Virus record (IMG/VR): IMGVR_UViG_3300038701_002364
Coordinates: 1-56,502 of that record
Length of the DNA stretch: 56,502 nucleotides
Source of the DNA: a virus
Strand: one strand, 5' to 3'
The position numbers and the translations under genes are program-made. Within the stretch, counting starts at the first letter, position 1; every line of letters begins with the position of its first letter. Under the pieces are notes generated by a model. It had not been told where the DNA came from, did not search any database, and saw only the letters and a program-made list of their open reading frames with translations. Shown one piece after another: positions 48,069 through 55,828 of the stretch.

Positions 48069-48216
48069 CGCGTTGAACCTGGCGATCCGCAATGCCTATG
48101 GCGACAACGTGGACGCGACCATCACGGCAACGCCTGTCCAACCGACTCCGGCCGCTCGGCCCATGCCCATCTTGCAGGTGGTCACTTCGCGGGTGATCCC
48201 GCCTTATGGCGGGTAA
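47986..48216 (+). CDS. Small hypothetical protein, 76 aa
   Basis: MTTLKPKPPILNPETEADHA, then a helix IHRAVDALNLAIRNAYGDN and a Pro-rich end. The ATG at 47986 is 19 nt after the T8 tract. Overlaps the head morphogenesis gene by 11 nt. Confidence 0.55.
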   Translation: MTTLKPKPPILNPETEADHAKNIHRAVDALNLAIRNAYGDNVDATITATPVQPTPAARPMPILQVVTSRVIPPYGG

Positions 48217-49237
48217 ACAGACGCTTGCAGACCTGATCGAAGCACTCGGCCCGGAATTTGTAGCGGCTTTTCTTGAGTCCATCGCTTCCATCAAATCAGA
48301 CGCGCAAATCGGTCTGATCGTGCAAGCTATTGCTGACCGGGATGCCGACGAGGCGCTGCGCCTGTTGAACATGGAAGAAGGCTATTTCAGGTCTCTCGAT
48401 GACGCGATCCGCAATGCCTATACTGCGGGCGCGGTTTTCGGTGTCGATGATGTGGTGAGCCAGGCCAAGGCGGCGGGTGTTCGGGTGTCCCATCAATTCA
48501 ACTCGATGAACGTCCGCGCCCGAGACAACGTCGCAGCCCTGTCTTCGCAGCTGGTCAAGGAGATCACCGAAGAGCAGAGGGCATCCCTGCGTGTGGTCTT
48601 GCGGGAAGCGTTCGAGCAAGAGCGATCACCGCGCTCTGTGGCGCTGGAAATTGTGGGCCGGGTAAATCGTCAGACGCGCAAGCGAGAGGGGGGCATCATC
48701 GGCCTTCTTCAAAGCGAGAAAGATATGCGGAACACCGCGTTTGCCGAGTTGACAAGTGGTGACCCCAAGGCGCTTGCAAATTACTTGGACCGCAAGACCA
48801 GAGACAAACGCTACGACAAAATGGTCACGCGGGCCATCTTCGCCAAAAAGCCCATCTCAGCCAACGACGCCCGCAAGATCCTGACGGGAATGGAAAACAA
48901 CCTGCTACGCAACCGGGGCGAGCGGATTGCCCGGACTGAGCTGCTGGGTGCTGTCCATGCTGGGAAACACGAAGGCCTCGAGCAGATGGTCGACAAAGGC
49001 GAGATCGACCGCAGCGCCATCGTGAACATCTGGGACTCTTCGTCTGACCGAGATACGCGCGACACGCACCGGGCGGCGGATGGCCAAGAGCGCGGGCAGG
49101 GCGAGACCTTCAATGTCGGCGGCTACAGCATGCGCTATCCCGGAGACAGATCCCTGGGGGCGCCGGCGAAAGAGATCATCAATTGCCGGTGCTTCCTCCG
49201 CCAGCGCATCGATTTCATTTCCAAGCTGGGGCGGTGA
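48206..49237 (+). CDS. Phage head morphogenesis protein (SPP1 gp7/Mu F-like), 343 aa
   Basis: Helical N-terminal two thirds; C-terminal MuF domain with RIARTELLGAVHAGKHEGLE, IWDSSSDRDTRDTHRAADGQ, FNVGGYSMRYPGD and the hallmark EIINCRCFLRQ. Minor head protein bound to the portal, often ejected with DNA. It usually lies next to portal; here it is about 13 kb downstream. Confidence 0.85.
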   Translation: MAGKQTLADLIEALGPEFVAAFLESIASIKSDAQIGLIVQAIADRDADEALRLLNMEEGYFRSLDDAIRNAYTAGAVFGVDDVVSQAKAAGVRVSHQFNSMNVRARDNVAALSSQLVKEITEEQRASLRVVLREAFEQERSPRSVALEIVGRVNRQTRKREGGIIGLLQSEKDMRNTAFAELTSGDPKALANYLDRKTRDKRYDKMVTRAIFAKKPISANDARKILTGMENNLLRNRGERIARTELLGAVHAGKHEGLEQMVDKGEIDRSAIVNIWDSSSDRDTRDTHRAADGQERGQGETFNVGGYSMRYPGDRSLGAPAKEIINCRCFLRQRIDFISKLGR

Positions 49238-49238
49238 T

Positions 49239-49979
49239 ATGACAGTCAGGACTTGCGCCATTGAAGGCTGTAGTCGCAGTTCACTAAGGAAAGATGGTGG
49301 TGTTCGCGGCTGGTGCCGAACACACTACAAGCGTTGGCAGCGAAATGGCGATCCGAAAAAAACGGTTGTTCAAATTGGCGGGTCACAGGGTGATTGCACT
49401 GTCGAAGGATGCGAAAACGCGGCTCATGCGCGTGGACTTTGCTCAACCCATATTCGGCGACTAAAATTCCACGGCGACTTAAACGGGCGATCAAATAGCC
49501 TCCATTTTTCTGTTGAGATTGAAGAATGGATCGAACGTCATGTCGCTTATGATAGGAAAGCGTGCCTTGTTTGGCCTTTTGGCAATTTATCGAACGGATA
49601 TGGTGTTGCTCGGTCGGCGATGGGCACGCAATCCACTGCTTCGAGGGTTATTTGTGAGCGCAAGCACGGGAAGCCGCCGAAGACTGAAATGCATGCCGCT
49701 CACAGGTGCGGGAATGGGCACCTCGGTTGCGTGAACCCTGTGCATTTGTACTGGGCTACGGCATCGCAAAACCAAATGGACCGGGTTCTGCATGGAACGT
49801 CCAATCGAGGTGAAGGTCATGGTTCTGCTAAGCTGACGGCGGCTAACGTCATAGCGATAAGATCGCTCGCAAACACTCGCTCGCAAACGTCTTTGGCAAA
49901 GCAGTTTGGTGTAAGTAAATCAGCAATCAGCTCCATTGTGCGTAGGAAATGCTGGGCTTGGCTCGAAGATCCGAGGTGA
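49239..49979 (+). CDS. HNH endonuclease with N-terminal zinc fingers, 246 aa
   Basis: Start at 49239. Two similar Cys motifs: CAIEGCSRSSLRKDGG with WCRTHYKRWQRNG, and CTVEGCENAAHARGLCSTHI with RRLKFHGD. HNH core HAAHRCGNGHLGCVNPVHLYW; C-terminal helix-turn-helix TSLAKQFGVSKSAISSIVRR. This is a free-standing homing endonuclease inserted between head and neck genes. AT-richer than flanking genes. Confidence 0.85.
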   Translation: MTVRTCAIEGCSRSSLRKDGGVRGWCRTHYKRWQRNGDPKKTVVQIGGSQGDCTVEGCENAAHARGLCSTHIRRLKFHGDLNGRSNSLHFSVEIEEWIERHVAYDRKACLVWPFGNLSNGYGVARSAMGTQSTASRVICERKHGKPPKTEMHAAHRCGNGHLGCVNPVHLYWATASQNQMDRVLHGTSNRGEGHGSAKLTAANVIAIRSLANTRSQTSLAKQFGVSKSAISSIVRRKCWAWLEDPR

Positions 49980-49982
49980 CTT

Positions 49983-50417
49983 ATGACAGTGTATCTGTTC
50001 CAGGAACTCCCCCAATGGGCAACCAAAGTCGGCAAGCGTCTGGATGTGATCGCTCAAGAGTCCGTGGGCCGGATGATTGGCGGCATCGATGTCGCGCCGG
50101 GTATCACACGGGGCGGGAGCCGTACCCGTGGCGTCATCCCCCGTGATCTCGGCAACCTTGCGGCGTCTCTGACTTCCTCGCTCTATGGTTCGACAAGCCT
50201 TGGCGGCGGCGGTGACAGCCACGTCATGAGTTTGGCGGGCTTCCGGGCCGGGATGTCGATTACGTTCTCATGGGGCGGCGGTATCGCGCCCTATGCGGGG
50301 TATGTCCACGATGGGACAGACTCCACGCCCGGCACCTTCTGGATTGATGCGGCGGCAGAGAAATTTCCGGGCTACGTGGCCGCAGCTGTGGCCGAAGCGA
50401 AGGCGAGGTTCCCATGA
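49983..50417 (+). CDS. Neck/tail completion protein, 144 aa
   Basis: HK97 gp10-like position and pattern: RLDVIAQESVGRMIGGID, RTRGVIPRDLGNLAASLTSS, ITFSWGGGIAPYAGYVHDGT and C-terminal KFPGYVAAAVAEAKARF. Bridges head and tail. Confidence 0.78.
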   Translation: MTVYLFQELPQWATKVGKRLDVIAQESVGRMIGGIDVAPGITRGGSRTRGVIPRDLGNLAASLTSSLYGSTSLGGGGDSHVMSLAGFRAGMSITFSWGGGIAPYAGYVHDGTDSTPGTFWIDAAAEKFPGYVAAAVAEAKARFP

Positions 50418-50821
50418 CGCGTGATGACATCAAAACAGCGCTGATCCTGCGCGCTCAAACTGTCGTCGATGGTTTGGGCCTCACACCGGTCCTGCCGGGG
50501 TTTGACCGTGAGCCAGGCGCGGGTCAGGTGCTTTTCGACTTTGCCGAGATGGATGACCGAGGCGGGACGATCAAGGGCAATGCCAACGTGCAGACGTTCG
50601 GCACCATGATCATAACGATCTGCACGACCCTCAACGAGGGCACGGCCCTGAACACCAGCCACGCTGACGCCATCGCCGCAGTCTACCCCGAGGGCGATCG
50701 GTTTTCGATCACCGGTGGGGCCATCCTGATCCGCATGGTGCCGCAAAAGGCGGAGCCATACCCAGATACTGCGGTTCTGCGCGGCACGGTCCGCGTGCGC
50801 TTCGTCGCTTACCCAGCCTGA
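50414..50821 (+). CDS. Tail terminator protein, DUF4128-like, 135 aa
   Basis: MTRDDIKTALILRAQTVVDG, LDVLF-like VLFDFAEMDDRG, FGTMIITICTTLNEGTALNT, and C-terminal VRVRFVAYPA fit the DUF4128/tail terminator fold. Caps the growing tail tube and joins it to the head. ATGA overlap. Confidence 0.78.
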   Translation: MTRDDIKTALILRAQTVVDGLGLTPVLPGFDREPGAGQVLFDFAEMDDRGGTIKGNANVQTFGTMIITICTTLNEGTALNTSHADAIAAVYPEGDRFSITGGAILIRMVPQKAEPYPDTAVLRGTVRVRFVAYPA

Positions 50822-50847
50822 TCCATTCACAGCGCTGATTTCAGAAT

Positions 50848-50870
50848 ACCGGCCTCCCGGGCGGGCCGGT
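50848..50870 (+). terminator. Hairpin before the tail tube gene
   Basis: ACCGGCC (50848-50854) pairs with GGCCGGT (50864-50870), loop with CCCGGG. No strong T run. Likely an mRNA processing or partial termination point. Confidence 0.5.
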
Positions 50871-50919
50871 TCCGCGTGTGCGGTTGTCGCCCGGGTCCAA
50901 CCCACCAAAGGAGTCCAAA

Positions 50920-51357
50920 ATGACCAGCTATATCGGCTCAACGGTCAGCGTCGTATCGGGTGAGCCGGCGACCGAAGACGATACCGGATATTCCGCACTG
51001 TCCATGACGGAAGTGTCGAACATCATCTCGTTCTCGCCTCTGGGTGCTCAGCACTCGGATCTGTCGGCCACACGCCTCAAGTCCGGTGTTGTCAAACACG
51101 GCAACGGTGCGCGTGATGGCGGCGAAGTGACCATTGTCCTCGACGAAGAAGACCTGACCGATGCCGGTCGCGTCATCCTCGAAGCGGCCAACGGCAACAA
51201 CACCAACCACTCGTTCCTGATCCAGACCCCGGTGCAGAAGCACTATTTCTACGGCCTGGTGCGCAACTTCCAGACGTTGCAGGGCGATGCGGGCACCAAG
51301 CCCGGCTACCAGCTGGTGATCGTCGTCAATAGCGACTTCACCAAGGTCGCTGTCTAA
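50920..51357 (+). CDS. Major tail tube protein, 145 aa
   Basis: Start at 50920 (MTSYIGSTVSVVSGEPATED), RBS AAGGAG. TEVSNIISFSPLGAQHSDLS and GYQLVIVVNSDFTKVAV frame an all-beta barrel. Position between tail terminator and chaperones identifies it as the tube. Confidence 0.82.
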   Translation: MTSYIGSTVSVVSGEPATEDDTGYSALSMTEVSNIISFSPLGAQHSDLSATRLKSGVVKHGNGARDGGEVTIVLDEEDLTDAGRVILEAANGNNTNHSFLIQTPVQKHYFYGLVRNFQTLQGDAGTKPGYQLVIVVNSDFTKVAV

Positions 51358-51360
51358 GGA

Positions 51361-51432
51361 ATTCCGGCGACTCCTCCCAAGGAAATATCCTGCCGGAATG
51401 CGGCCCGGGCGTATTCGGTGGCGTCCGGGCCG
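51361..51432 (+). promoter_or_regulatory. Two tandem hairpins between tail tube and chaperone genes
   Basis: ATTCCGGC/GCCGGAAT (51361-51399, 23-nt loop) and CGGCCCGG/CCGGGCCG (51401-51432, 16-nt loop). They separate an abundant virion protein from a scarce chaperone and may act as attenuators. Confidence 0.5.
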
Positions 51433-51474
51433 ATCAAACAAACACCGAAACACACATCGAAACAGGAATTCAGC

Positions 51475-51990
51475 ATGGACATGCAAACACAGGACACGCG
51501 TCAGCGTGCCGAAGACGGCTACTTTGTGCCTCTGGTCGATCAAATGACCGGCAAAGATCTGGGTGACGGGAAAACGGGCTTTTGGGTTCGTGGCGTGATC
51601 TCACCCACGGCGCAAAAGGCGATGAACGAAAAGGTCAAAGCCGAGAGCCGCAAGAAAGGCAAGAAGGACCAGACGCCCGAAGAGGCGTTTATGAGCGAGC
51701 AGCACGAAACCCAGATCCAGACGGCCATGCGTTATATCATCCGGGCGGATGACGAAATGAGCATCGGCGATGTTCTGGTCGGGTCCGATATGACGATGAT
51801 CCGCAAAGTCCTCAACATGACGTTCCCCGCCTGGGAACTTGAAAAAGACGAAAACGGTGAAAACGTCCTGATGGATGTCGACGTCGACGGTAAAACGCAG
51901 AAGGTGCCCAAGCCTCGTGTCGTCAACCGGACATTCGCCCAGCAAGTGATCGACGCGGCGGAAGACCACGACCGCTATCTGGGAAACTGA
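51475..51990 (+). CDS. Tail assembly chaperone, short form (gpG-like), 171 aa
   Basis: Start MDMQTQDTRQRAEDGYFVPL. KAMNEKVKAESRKKGKKDQT and HETQIQTAMRYIIRADDEMS match the chaperone family of alphaproteobacterial siphophages. The frame ends GGA-AAC-TGA, with the heptamer GGGAAAC at 51981-51987 just before the stop. Chaperones the tape measure protein during tail assembly. Confidence 0.82.
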   Translation: MDMQTQDTRQRAEDGYFVPLVDQMTGKDLGDGKTGFWVRGVISPTAQKAMNEKVKAESRKKGKKDQTPEEAFMSEQHETQIQTAMRYIIRADDEMSIGDVLVGSDMTMIRKVLNMTFPAWELEKDENGENVLMDVDVDGKTQKVPKPRVVNRTFAQQVIDAAEDHDRYLGN

Positions 51991-52406
51991 CAGCCGACCT
52001 TGGACTCTATTCGGCACAGCTGGGGTGGCTCTTTGCTACCCCAGTGGACAAGGTCGACGGCAAGGACGTGCCGCACGAGATGAACCGGCTATCGGTTTTC
52101 AAGGAATACAAACAGGATCTCGATCTGCCGCACGTTAACTACGGCGCACACCTGATTGAAATCATGCTAAATCTTCCGCCAACCCGGCCCATGCCCATGG
52201 GGGGTGACAGAGCGACCGACTGGCCGGAGATCCAAGCCTATGTCGCGCTGACTGAGCGGCTTTCGACGGTGTGGGAAATCGAGACAGTTCACGCGATGTG
52301 TCAACGATTTGCCGATGGGTTCGCGCGCAAAGACCCGCGCTCCTACTCACCGATGGAGCAACATCGCAAGGCGCTGAAAGAGGCGGCTGACGGTCAGTCT
52401 TCGTGA
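51475..52406 (+). CDS. Tail assembly chaperone long form (gpGT-like) by -1 frameshift, about 310 aa
   Basis: At G-GGA-AAC (51981-51987) a -1 shift reads GGG AAA CTG ACA and continues open to 52406. The added segment starts LTADLGLYSAQLGWLFATPV and has the T-domain look (MNRLSVFKEYKQDLDLPHVN, HAMCQRFADGFARKDPRSYS). The GTG at 52044 has no ribosome site, so fusion is the likely route. A CTGGGGT/ACCCCAG hairpin (52020-52044) lies 33 nt downstream. This is the same design as lambda G/GT. Confidence 0.82.
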
Positions 52407-52501
52407 AAAGCTTTGCGGATCAAGTATAAGACCAGAGCTATAGTCGCGCTGAACGCGAGACCAGCAGCTGCGATTGCTTCCAGGTGAGTAAGTTCAAACA
52501 T
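52394..52501 (-). CDS. Membrane peptide, 35 aa
   Basis: MFELTHLEAIAAAGLAFSAT, then ALVLYLIRKAFHED: one span. Its 3' end overlaps the chaperone gene antisense by 13 nt; its start overlaps the upstream gene by 8 nt. Confidence 0.5.
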   Translation of the reverse strand: MFELTHLEAIAAAGLAFSATIALVLYLIRKAFHED

Positions 52502-52784
52502 CTATCTGAAGCCTCAAGATCAATTGCGCCACCACATGAGTAGCTATCGCCATCGCTGCGACAGGCCACTGAACCAAGGTATACCACGGGCTTTCCATTA
52601 ATATCAGGTTAAGCGTTTCGACTTTTTCTTGTGAGGCAATGTCCCCAAAATCAAAAAAAGGGTTCTCTGGCTGGGCCAGAGGCCCGATCACAGCCACGGC
52701 GAGAACCCCAATGGCCACGGCATTGAACAAGCCTGACACGAGTTTGATATGGTCATTCCAGACTTCACGGCGCTTGATACCCAA
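52494..52784 (-). CDS. Membrane protein, 96 aa
   Basis: TTG start with perfect GGAGG 9 nt upstream. Two spans, about residues 16-37 and 68-92, joined by a loop with Pro and Asp. With the 35-aa peptide it forms a small minus-strand moron after the tail chaperones. A near-palindrome CTAAACTAGAGTTAG at 52811-52825 lies before it and may be a regulator site. Confidence 0.6.
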   Translation of the reverse strand: MGIKRREVWNDHIKLVSGLFNAVAIGVLAVAVIGPLAQPENPFFDFGDIASQEKVETLNLILMESPWYTLVQWPVAAMAIATHVVAQLILRLQIDV

Positions 52785-52819
52785 CGATACGAGCCTCCAA
52801 AAGGTAGTCTAAACTAGAG

Positions 52820-53299
52820 TTAGTCGTCACGAACTGGCGGCTTGTCAAAGGTGCCGTCCCGAACCGCAGGCCTTTCAAGGGCATCGTTCCGAATTTCTCG
52901 ATCCGGCAGATCTTTGCGAGGGTCCGGAAGGAAATCTTCTAATGCGATCAGCAGCGTTTCGTCTGACACATCGAGCGCGCGCGTCACAGCTTTGACCAAC
53001 CGAACATCTGCAAGCTTCAACGCCACAAGCTCTTCGTTTTCTAGAGCGTAGATAAAATCTGGGTAAACGCCCGAGCGCGCGCTCAGTTCTTCGATCGTTA
53101 GACCCTTGGACTGACGCTCAAACGTCAAGAACTCCCCGAAAGTCTCACCGGCAAGTGGCGGATACTCAATCTCGAGACAGCGGACGATCTCAGAATTCAT
53201 CGAAACGCCGCGTTTGGCGGCCCCTGCCTTGATGCGGTCGCGCATACCGTCTGGAACCCTGACGATCAGTTTGTCGCTTCCTCGAGTTGTCTTTGCCAT
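52820..53299 (-). CDS. Ribbon-helix-helix plus HTH regulator (Arc/Mnt-like), 159 aa
   Basis: Start at 53299 (MAKTTRGSDKL). Residues 10-50: Arc-type RHH (DKLIVRVPDGMRDRIKAGAA, KRGVSMNSEIVRCLE). Residues 60-125: XRE-like HTH (LTFERQSKGLTIEELSARSG). The C-terminus is charged and disordered. Diverges from the 53407 RHH gene across a perfect inverted repeat, so the two probably cross-regulate like Mnt and Arc of P22. Confidence 0.78.
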   Translation of the reverse strand: MAKTTRGSDKLIVRVPDGMRDRIKAGAAKRGVSMNSEIVRCLEIEYPPLAGETFGEFLTFERQSKGLTIEELSARSGVYPDFIYALENEELVALKLADVRLVKAVTRALDVSDETLLIALEDFLPDPRKDLPDREIRNDALERPAVRDGTFDKPPVRDD

Positions 53300-53339
53300 T
53301 GCGAATCCAGTTTTCTTCCCGTTTGCCAAAAAACCCACC

Positions 53340-53398
53340 TTGACGCCATAAGTCCACGGTGCCATATCTGCAAGAGTGATGGCACCGTGGACTTATGG
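53340..53398. promoter_or_regulatory. Perfect 20-bp inverted repeat between divergent RHH genes
   Basis: Arms 53346-53365 and 53379-53398, 13-nt loop. Plus strand: TTGACG (53340-53345), 17 nt inside the left arm, CATATC. Minus strand: TTGCAG in the loop, 17 nt, TATGGC in the left arm. Both promoters are thus covered by the repeat, as for an operator bound by RHH tetramers. Confidence 0.8.
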
Positions 53399-53406
53399 AG
53401 GTGACG

Positions 53407-53598
53407 ATGAGCGCAATACAAGCAAGAAAAGGCGGGGATACGGTTTCAACCACCCTGCGCATGCCAAAAAGCCTTCGGAACAGGCTTAAGATTGAAGCGA
53501 TTACGCAGGGGCGTTCGTTGAACACGCACCTGATCATGATTTTGACTGAAGGAGAAGGACAACGCCAACCCAGTGAAGAGGCGTCACAAAAAGCATAA
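53407..53598 (+). CDS. Arc-like ribbon-helix-helix protein, 63 aa
   Basis: Perfect GGAGGTG lies before ATG 53407, which follows the inverted repeat. TVSTTLRMPKSLRNRLKIEA and TQGRSLNTHLIMILTEG are the beta strand and two helices of Arc. Ends in a charged tail. Confidence 0.82.
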   Translation: MSAIQARKGGDTVSTTLRMPKSLRNRLKIEAITQGRSLNTHLIMILTEGEGQRQPSEEASQKA

Positions 53599-53633
53599 AG
53601 GCTGCCGAGGTATCTGACCCTCTCGGCAGCCTT
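53598..53633 (+). terminator. Hairpin after the Arc-like gene
   Basis: A perfect 12-bp stem (53598-53609 with 53622-53633), 12-nt loop, overlapping the stop codon; followed by CGATG. Terminator or attenuator for the downstream genes. Confidence 0.65.
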
Positions 53634-53661
53634 CGATGAAACCCTGCAAAAGGTTTACCCA

Positions 53662-53850
53662 ATGAACATACGTTTATCGGACAATAATATCAACGGCCAA
53701 GAACTCACTCTGGCTGATTTGACGAACGACCCAATTCTGAAACAGTTCTTTCAGCGTGGCGAAGGGTTCGATCCCCTTGCTTCTGTGACGCTGCCAGCTC
53801 CACTGCCAGTCGCGCCGGCCGGTGTGGCTCGTATGCTGGAGGACGCATGA
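53662..53850 (+). CDS. Small hypothetical protein, 62 aa
   Basis: MNIRLSDNNINGQELTLADL, then NDPILKQFFQRGEGFDPLAS and a Pro/Ala end. Weak ribosome site. Coupled to the next gene (ATGA). Confidence 0.5.
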   Translation: MNIRLSDNNINGQELTLADLTNDPILKQFFQRGEGFDPLASVTLPAPLPVAPAGVARMLEDA

Positions 53851-54131
53851 TGGACCGCAGATCGTTTGTTACAGGCGCAGCAATCAGCGCCGTCGCTCCA
53901 ACCGTATCCGTCAGCGATCTAAGCAGCAGCACTTTGCAGGCAGCTATCCAGATGCGTGTTGAAGAGGTCTTAAACTTGTTGCGTGAAAGCGCGCCAACAG
54001 GTCACGGAGAGAACGTGGAAAGCTTTTTCGTTGCCAATGGCAAGACGGGAACAGCCACCGTAGTCGGCGACGAAAGCTCTGGCTTCTCGAAGGCGGTTTT
54101 CAGAATAGATCGCGGATGGGAGATCGTCTGA
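53847..54131 (+). CDS. Small protein with Tat-like signal, 94 aa
   Basis: MMDRRSFVTGAAISAVAPTV carries the twin-arginine pattern RRSFV and a moderately hydrophobic stretch. The mature part of about 65 residues is alpha/beta. If exported by Tat it would be made in the lysogen or early infection. Coupled at both ends. Confidence 0.55.
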   Translation: MMDRRSFVTGAAISAVAPTVSVSDLSSSTLQAAIQMRVEEVLNLLRESAPTGHGENVESFFVANGKTGTATVVGDESSGFSKAVFRIDRGWEIV

Positions 54132-54886
54132 TGCCAGCTAAGAAGTCGGATACACTGCAGATCGACCCACTTAAGCAGGGTAGGGTCACTCTTCGCCTGA
54201 TTGGCACAACGCCTTTCTACTTCAACGCGATGAGTGCCAAGGCGAAACGGTCTTTGCTTATTGGCGGGGGAAGGAAAACTGCTGCTGAGAAGCGCGAAAT
54301 CAAACACGATCCCGAACAGGAGTTTAAGGACAGCGTGTATCGTCAGAAGACCGGTGACACGCTTTTGTGCTTCCCTGCGCCCGGCGTGAAGGGCGCCATG
54401 GCGACTGCCGCGCTTGAGACAGCCGGTGTAACAAAGACCAGCGTCCAACGTTTGATTTTCTTGCCGCAGCAAAGGATCAACATCTGGGGCACGCCTCAGT
54501 TGAAGATGGATGTTGTACGGAGCGCTGACATGAACAAGACGCCCGATATTCGCTCTCGCGCCTTTCTTCCTCGATGGTGCGCAGAGGTCGATATCGCCTA
54601 TGTCACGCCGACATTGTCTGTCCATTCGATCGTTTCGCTACTGTCCAACGCAGGCGTGATCTGTGGGATCGGCGACTTTCGCCAAGAGAAAGGCAAGGGC
54701 AGCTACGGCACGTTCGCAGTCTGCGGCTCTAACGACATGGGCGATTGGCAGGACATCTGGAACGACATCACTCAACAGGGCCGGGCCGCTCAGGTCGAAG
54801 CACTGGATGACCCAGAATACGCTGACGAAGAGACCGCTGAGCTTATGTCGCTTCTTGAGGAAGAGCGAGAACGGAGGGCAGCTTAA
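54131..54886 (+). CDS. Conserved phage protein with RAMP-like glycine loop, 251 aa
   Basis: TGATG sets the start at 54131 (MPAKKSDTLQ). I recognise the family from phages and integrative elements of Proteobacteria: LRLIGTTPFYFNAMSAKAKR, KHDPEQEFKDSVYR, FPAPGVKGAMATAALETAGV, RSADMNKTPDIRSRAFLPRW. At about residue 178, GIGDFRQEKGKGSYGTF resembles the Gly-rich loop of RAMP-type RNA-binding folds. Function not known to me. Confidence 0.65.
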   Translation: MPAKKSDTLQIDPLKQGRVTLRLIGTTPFYFNAMSAKAKRSLLIGGGRKTAAEKREIKHDPEQEFKDSVYRQKTGDTLLCFPAPGVKGAMATAALETAGVTKTSVQRLIFLPQQRINIWGTPQLKMDVVRSADMNKTPDIRSRAFLPRWCAEVDIAYVTPTLSVHSIVSLLSNAGVICGIGDFRQEKGKGSYGTFAVCGSNDMGDWQDIWNDITQQGRAAQVEALDDPEYADEETAELMSLLEEERERRAA

Positions 54887-55389
54887 TGCCTGCATTTGAC
54901 AGGAAGAAGCGCCAGAGGATCATCGATGAGTATCTCGCTGAGACCGGTCGTAACATCTTCCACCCGGGTGAGTTTGTGGACTGGTTGTCTGGTGTTCCAG
55001 ATCACGAAGCTTGGCCTTGGTTCTTCGGTCAAGGAGACGAGGAAGCTGCGCGTCAACACCGTATTTCGCTGGCTCGAAATATGGCGAGCGGATTGCGCAT
55101 CACGGCAGTTGTGAGCACGGCGCCAAACCAAGCGAAAGAGGTCACGGTCGACGTGCGTGAGTTCCCAGCTTTGGTTTCACCGGTGTCGATGCGCCCAGCT
55201 GGTGGCGGCTACGTCGCGTGCGATGTGACCGATCCGAAAATCGTTGCCGAGCTTTTGGGCCAAAGCGCAGTAGCGCTGGAGTCATGGCTCAAGCGCTATC
55301 GTGGTGTAGCTGAGATGTCGGGTGTTGATCTGACGCCCATTGAAGAAATCGTCACACAATTGCGCGGTGACGTGGTGGGGGCGGCTTAG
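54886..55389 (+). CDS. Conserved phage protein, partner of the RAMP-like gene, 167 aa
   Basis: TAATG overlap. MPAFDRKKRQRIIDEYLAET, FHPGEFVDWLSGVPDHEAWP, then a domain VDVREFPALVSPVSMRPAGG and a helical end. Similar proteins follow the RAMP-like gene elsewhere. Unknown role, possibly in a complex with it. Confidence 0.6.
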   Translation: MPAFDRKKRQRIIDEYLAETGRNIFHPGEFVDWLSGVPDHEAWPWFFGQGDEEAARQHRISLARNMASGLRITAVVSTAPNQAKEVTVDVREFPALVSPVSMRPAGGGYVACDVTDPKIVAELLGQSAVALESWLKRYRGVAEMSGVDLTPIEEIVTQLRGDVVGAA

Positions 55390-55424
55390 CCCCTGCTGGT
55401 CAAGGAAAGGCGGTCATGGCAGGG

Positions 55425-55740
55425 TCCGGCGAGGCGTGGCCCGGACCGTTACGGCGCGGCACGTTTTGGCCAGGCGGTCGCGGCAACTCGTGTCGTGTCA
55501 TGTTGAGATACTGCCTGTTTTGGCGGTCGTGGTGTGGCCCGGTTTGGTCCGGCGAGGCCCGGTCCGGCGAGGCTTGGTGTGTCATGGCGGTCATGGTGCG
55601 GCGAGGCGTGGCATGTTCGGTTGAGACACGGCTTGGTCCGGTGGGGTGAGGCTTGGCCAGTTGAGACGGTCATGGTGAGGCGTGGCGCGTCAAAGCCTGG
55701 TACGGCCTGGCACGGTGTGTCGAGTTGGGTTCGGGTGGGT
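55425..55740 (+). repeat. G-rich pentamer-periodic tract (GGYNN)
   Basis: The plus strand reads as a run of about 60 five-base units of the form GGYNN, for example ggtcc-ggcga-ggctt-ggtgt. It is almost without A and strongly G over C. All frames give low-complexity peptides, so it is not coding. It directly follows the RAMP-like gene pair; I recall similar tracts behind the homologous pair in other elements. Confidence 0.6.
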
Positions 55741-55757
55741 TCTGGCAAGCCAACCAA

Positions 55758-55785
55758 AAGGCGCGCATCTCCGGGTGCGCGCCTT
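55758..55785 (+). terminator. Hairpin ending the accessory operon
   Basis: AAGGCGCGCA (55758-55767) pairs with TGCGCGCCTT (55776-55785), 8-nt loop, no T run. Ends the transcript that includes the pentamer tract. Confidence 0.65.
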
Positions 55786-55828
55786 ACAATCGATTGTAGC
55801 AGTTTTAGATTGATTTGAACGACACCGA

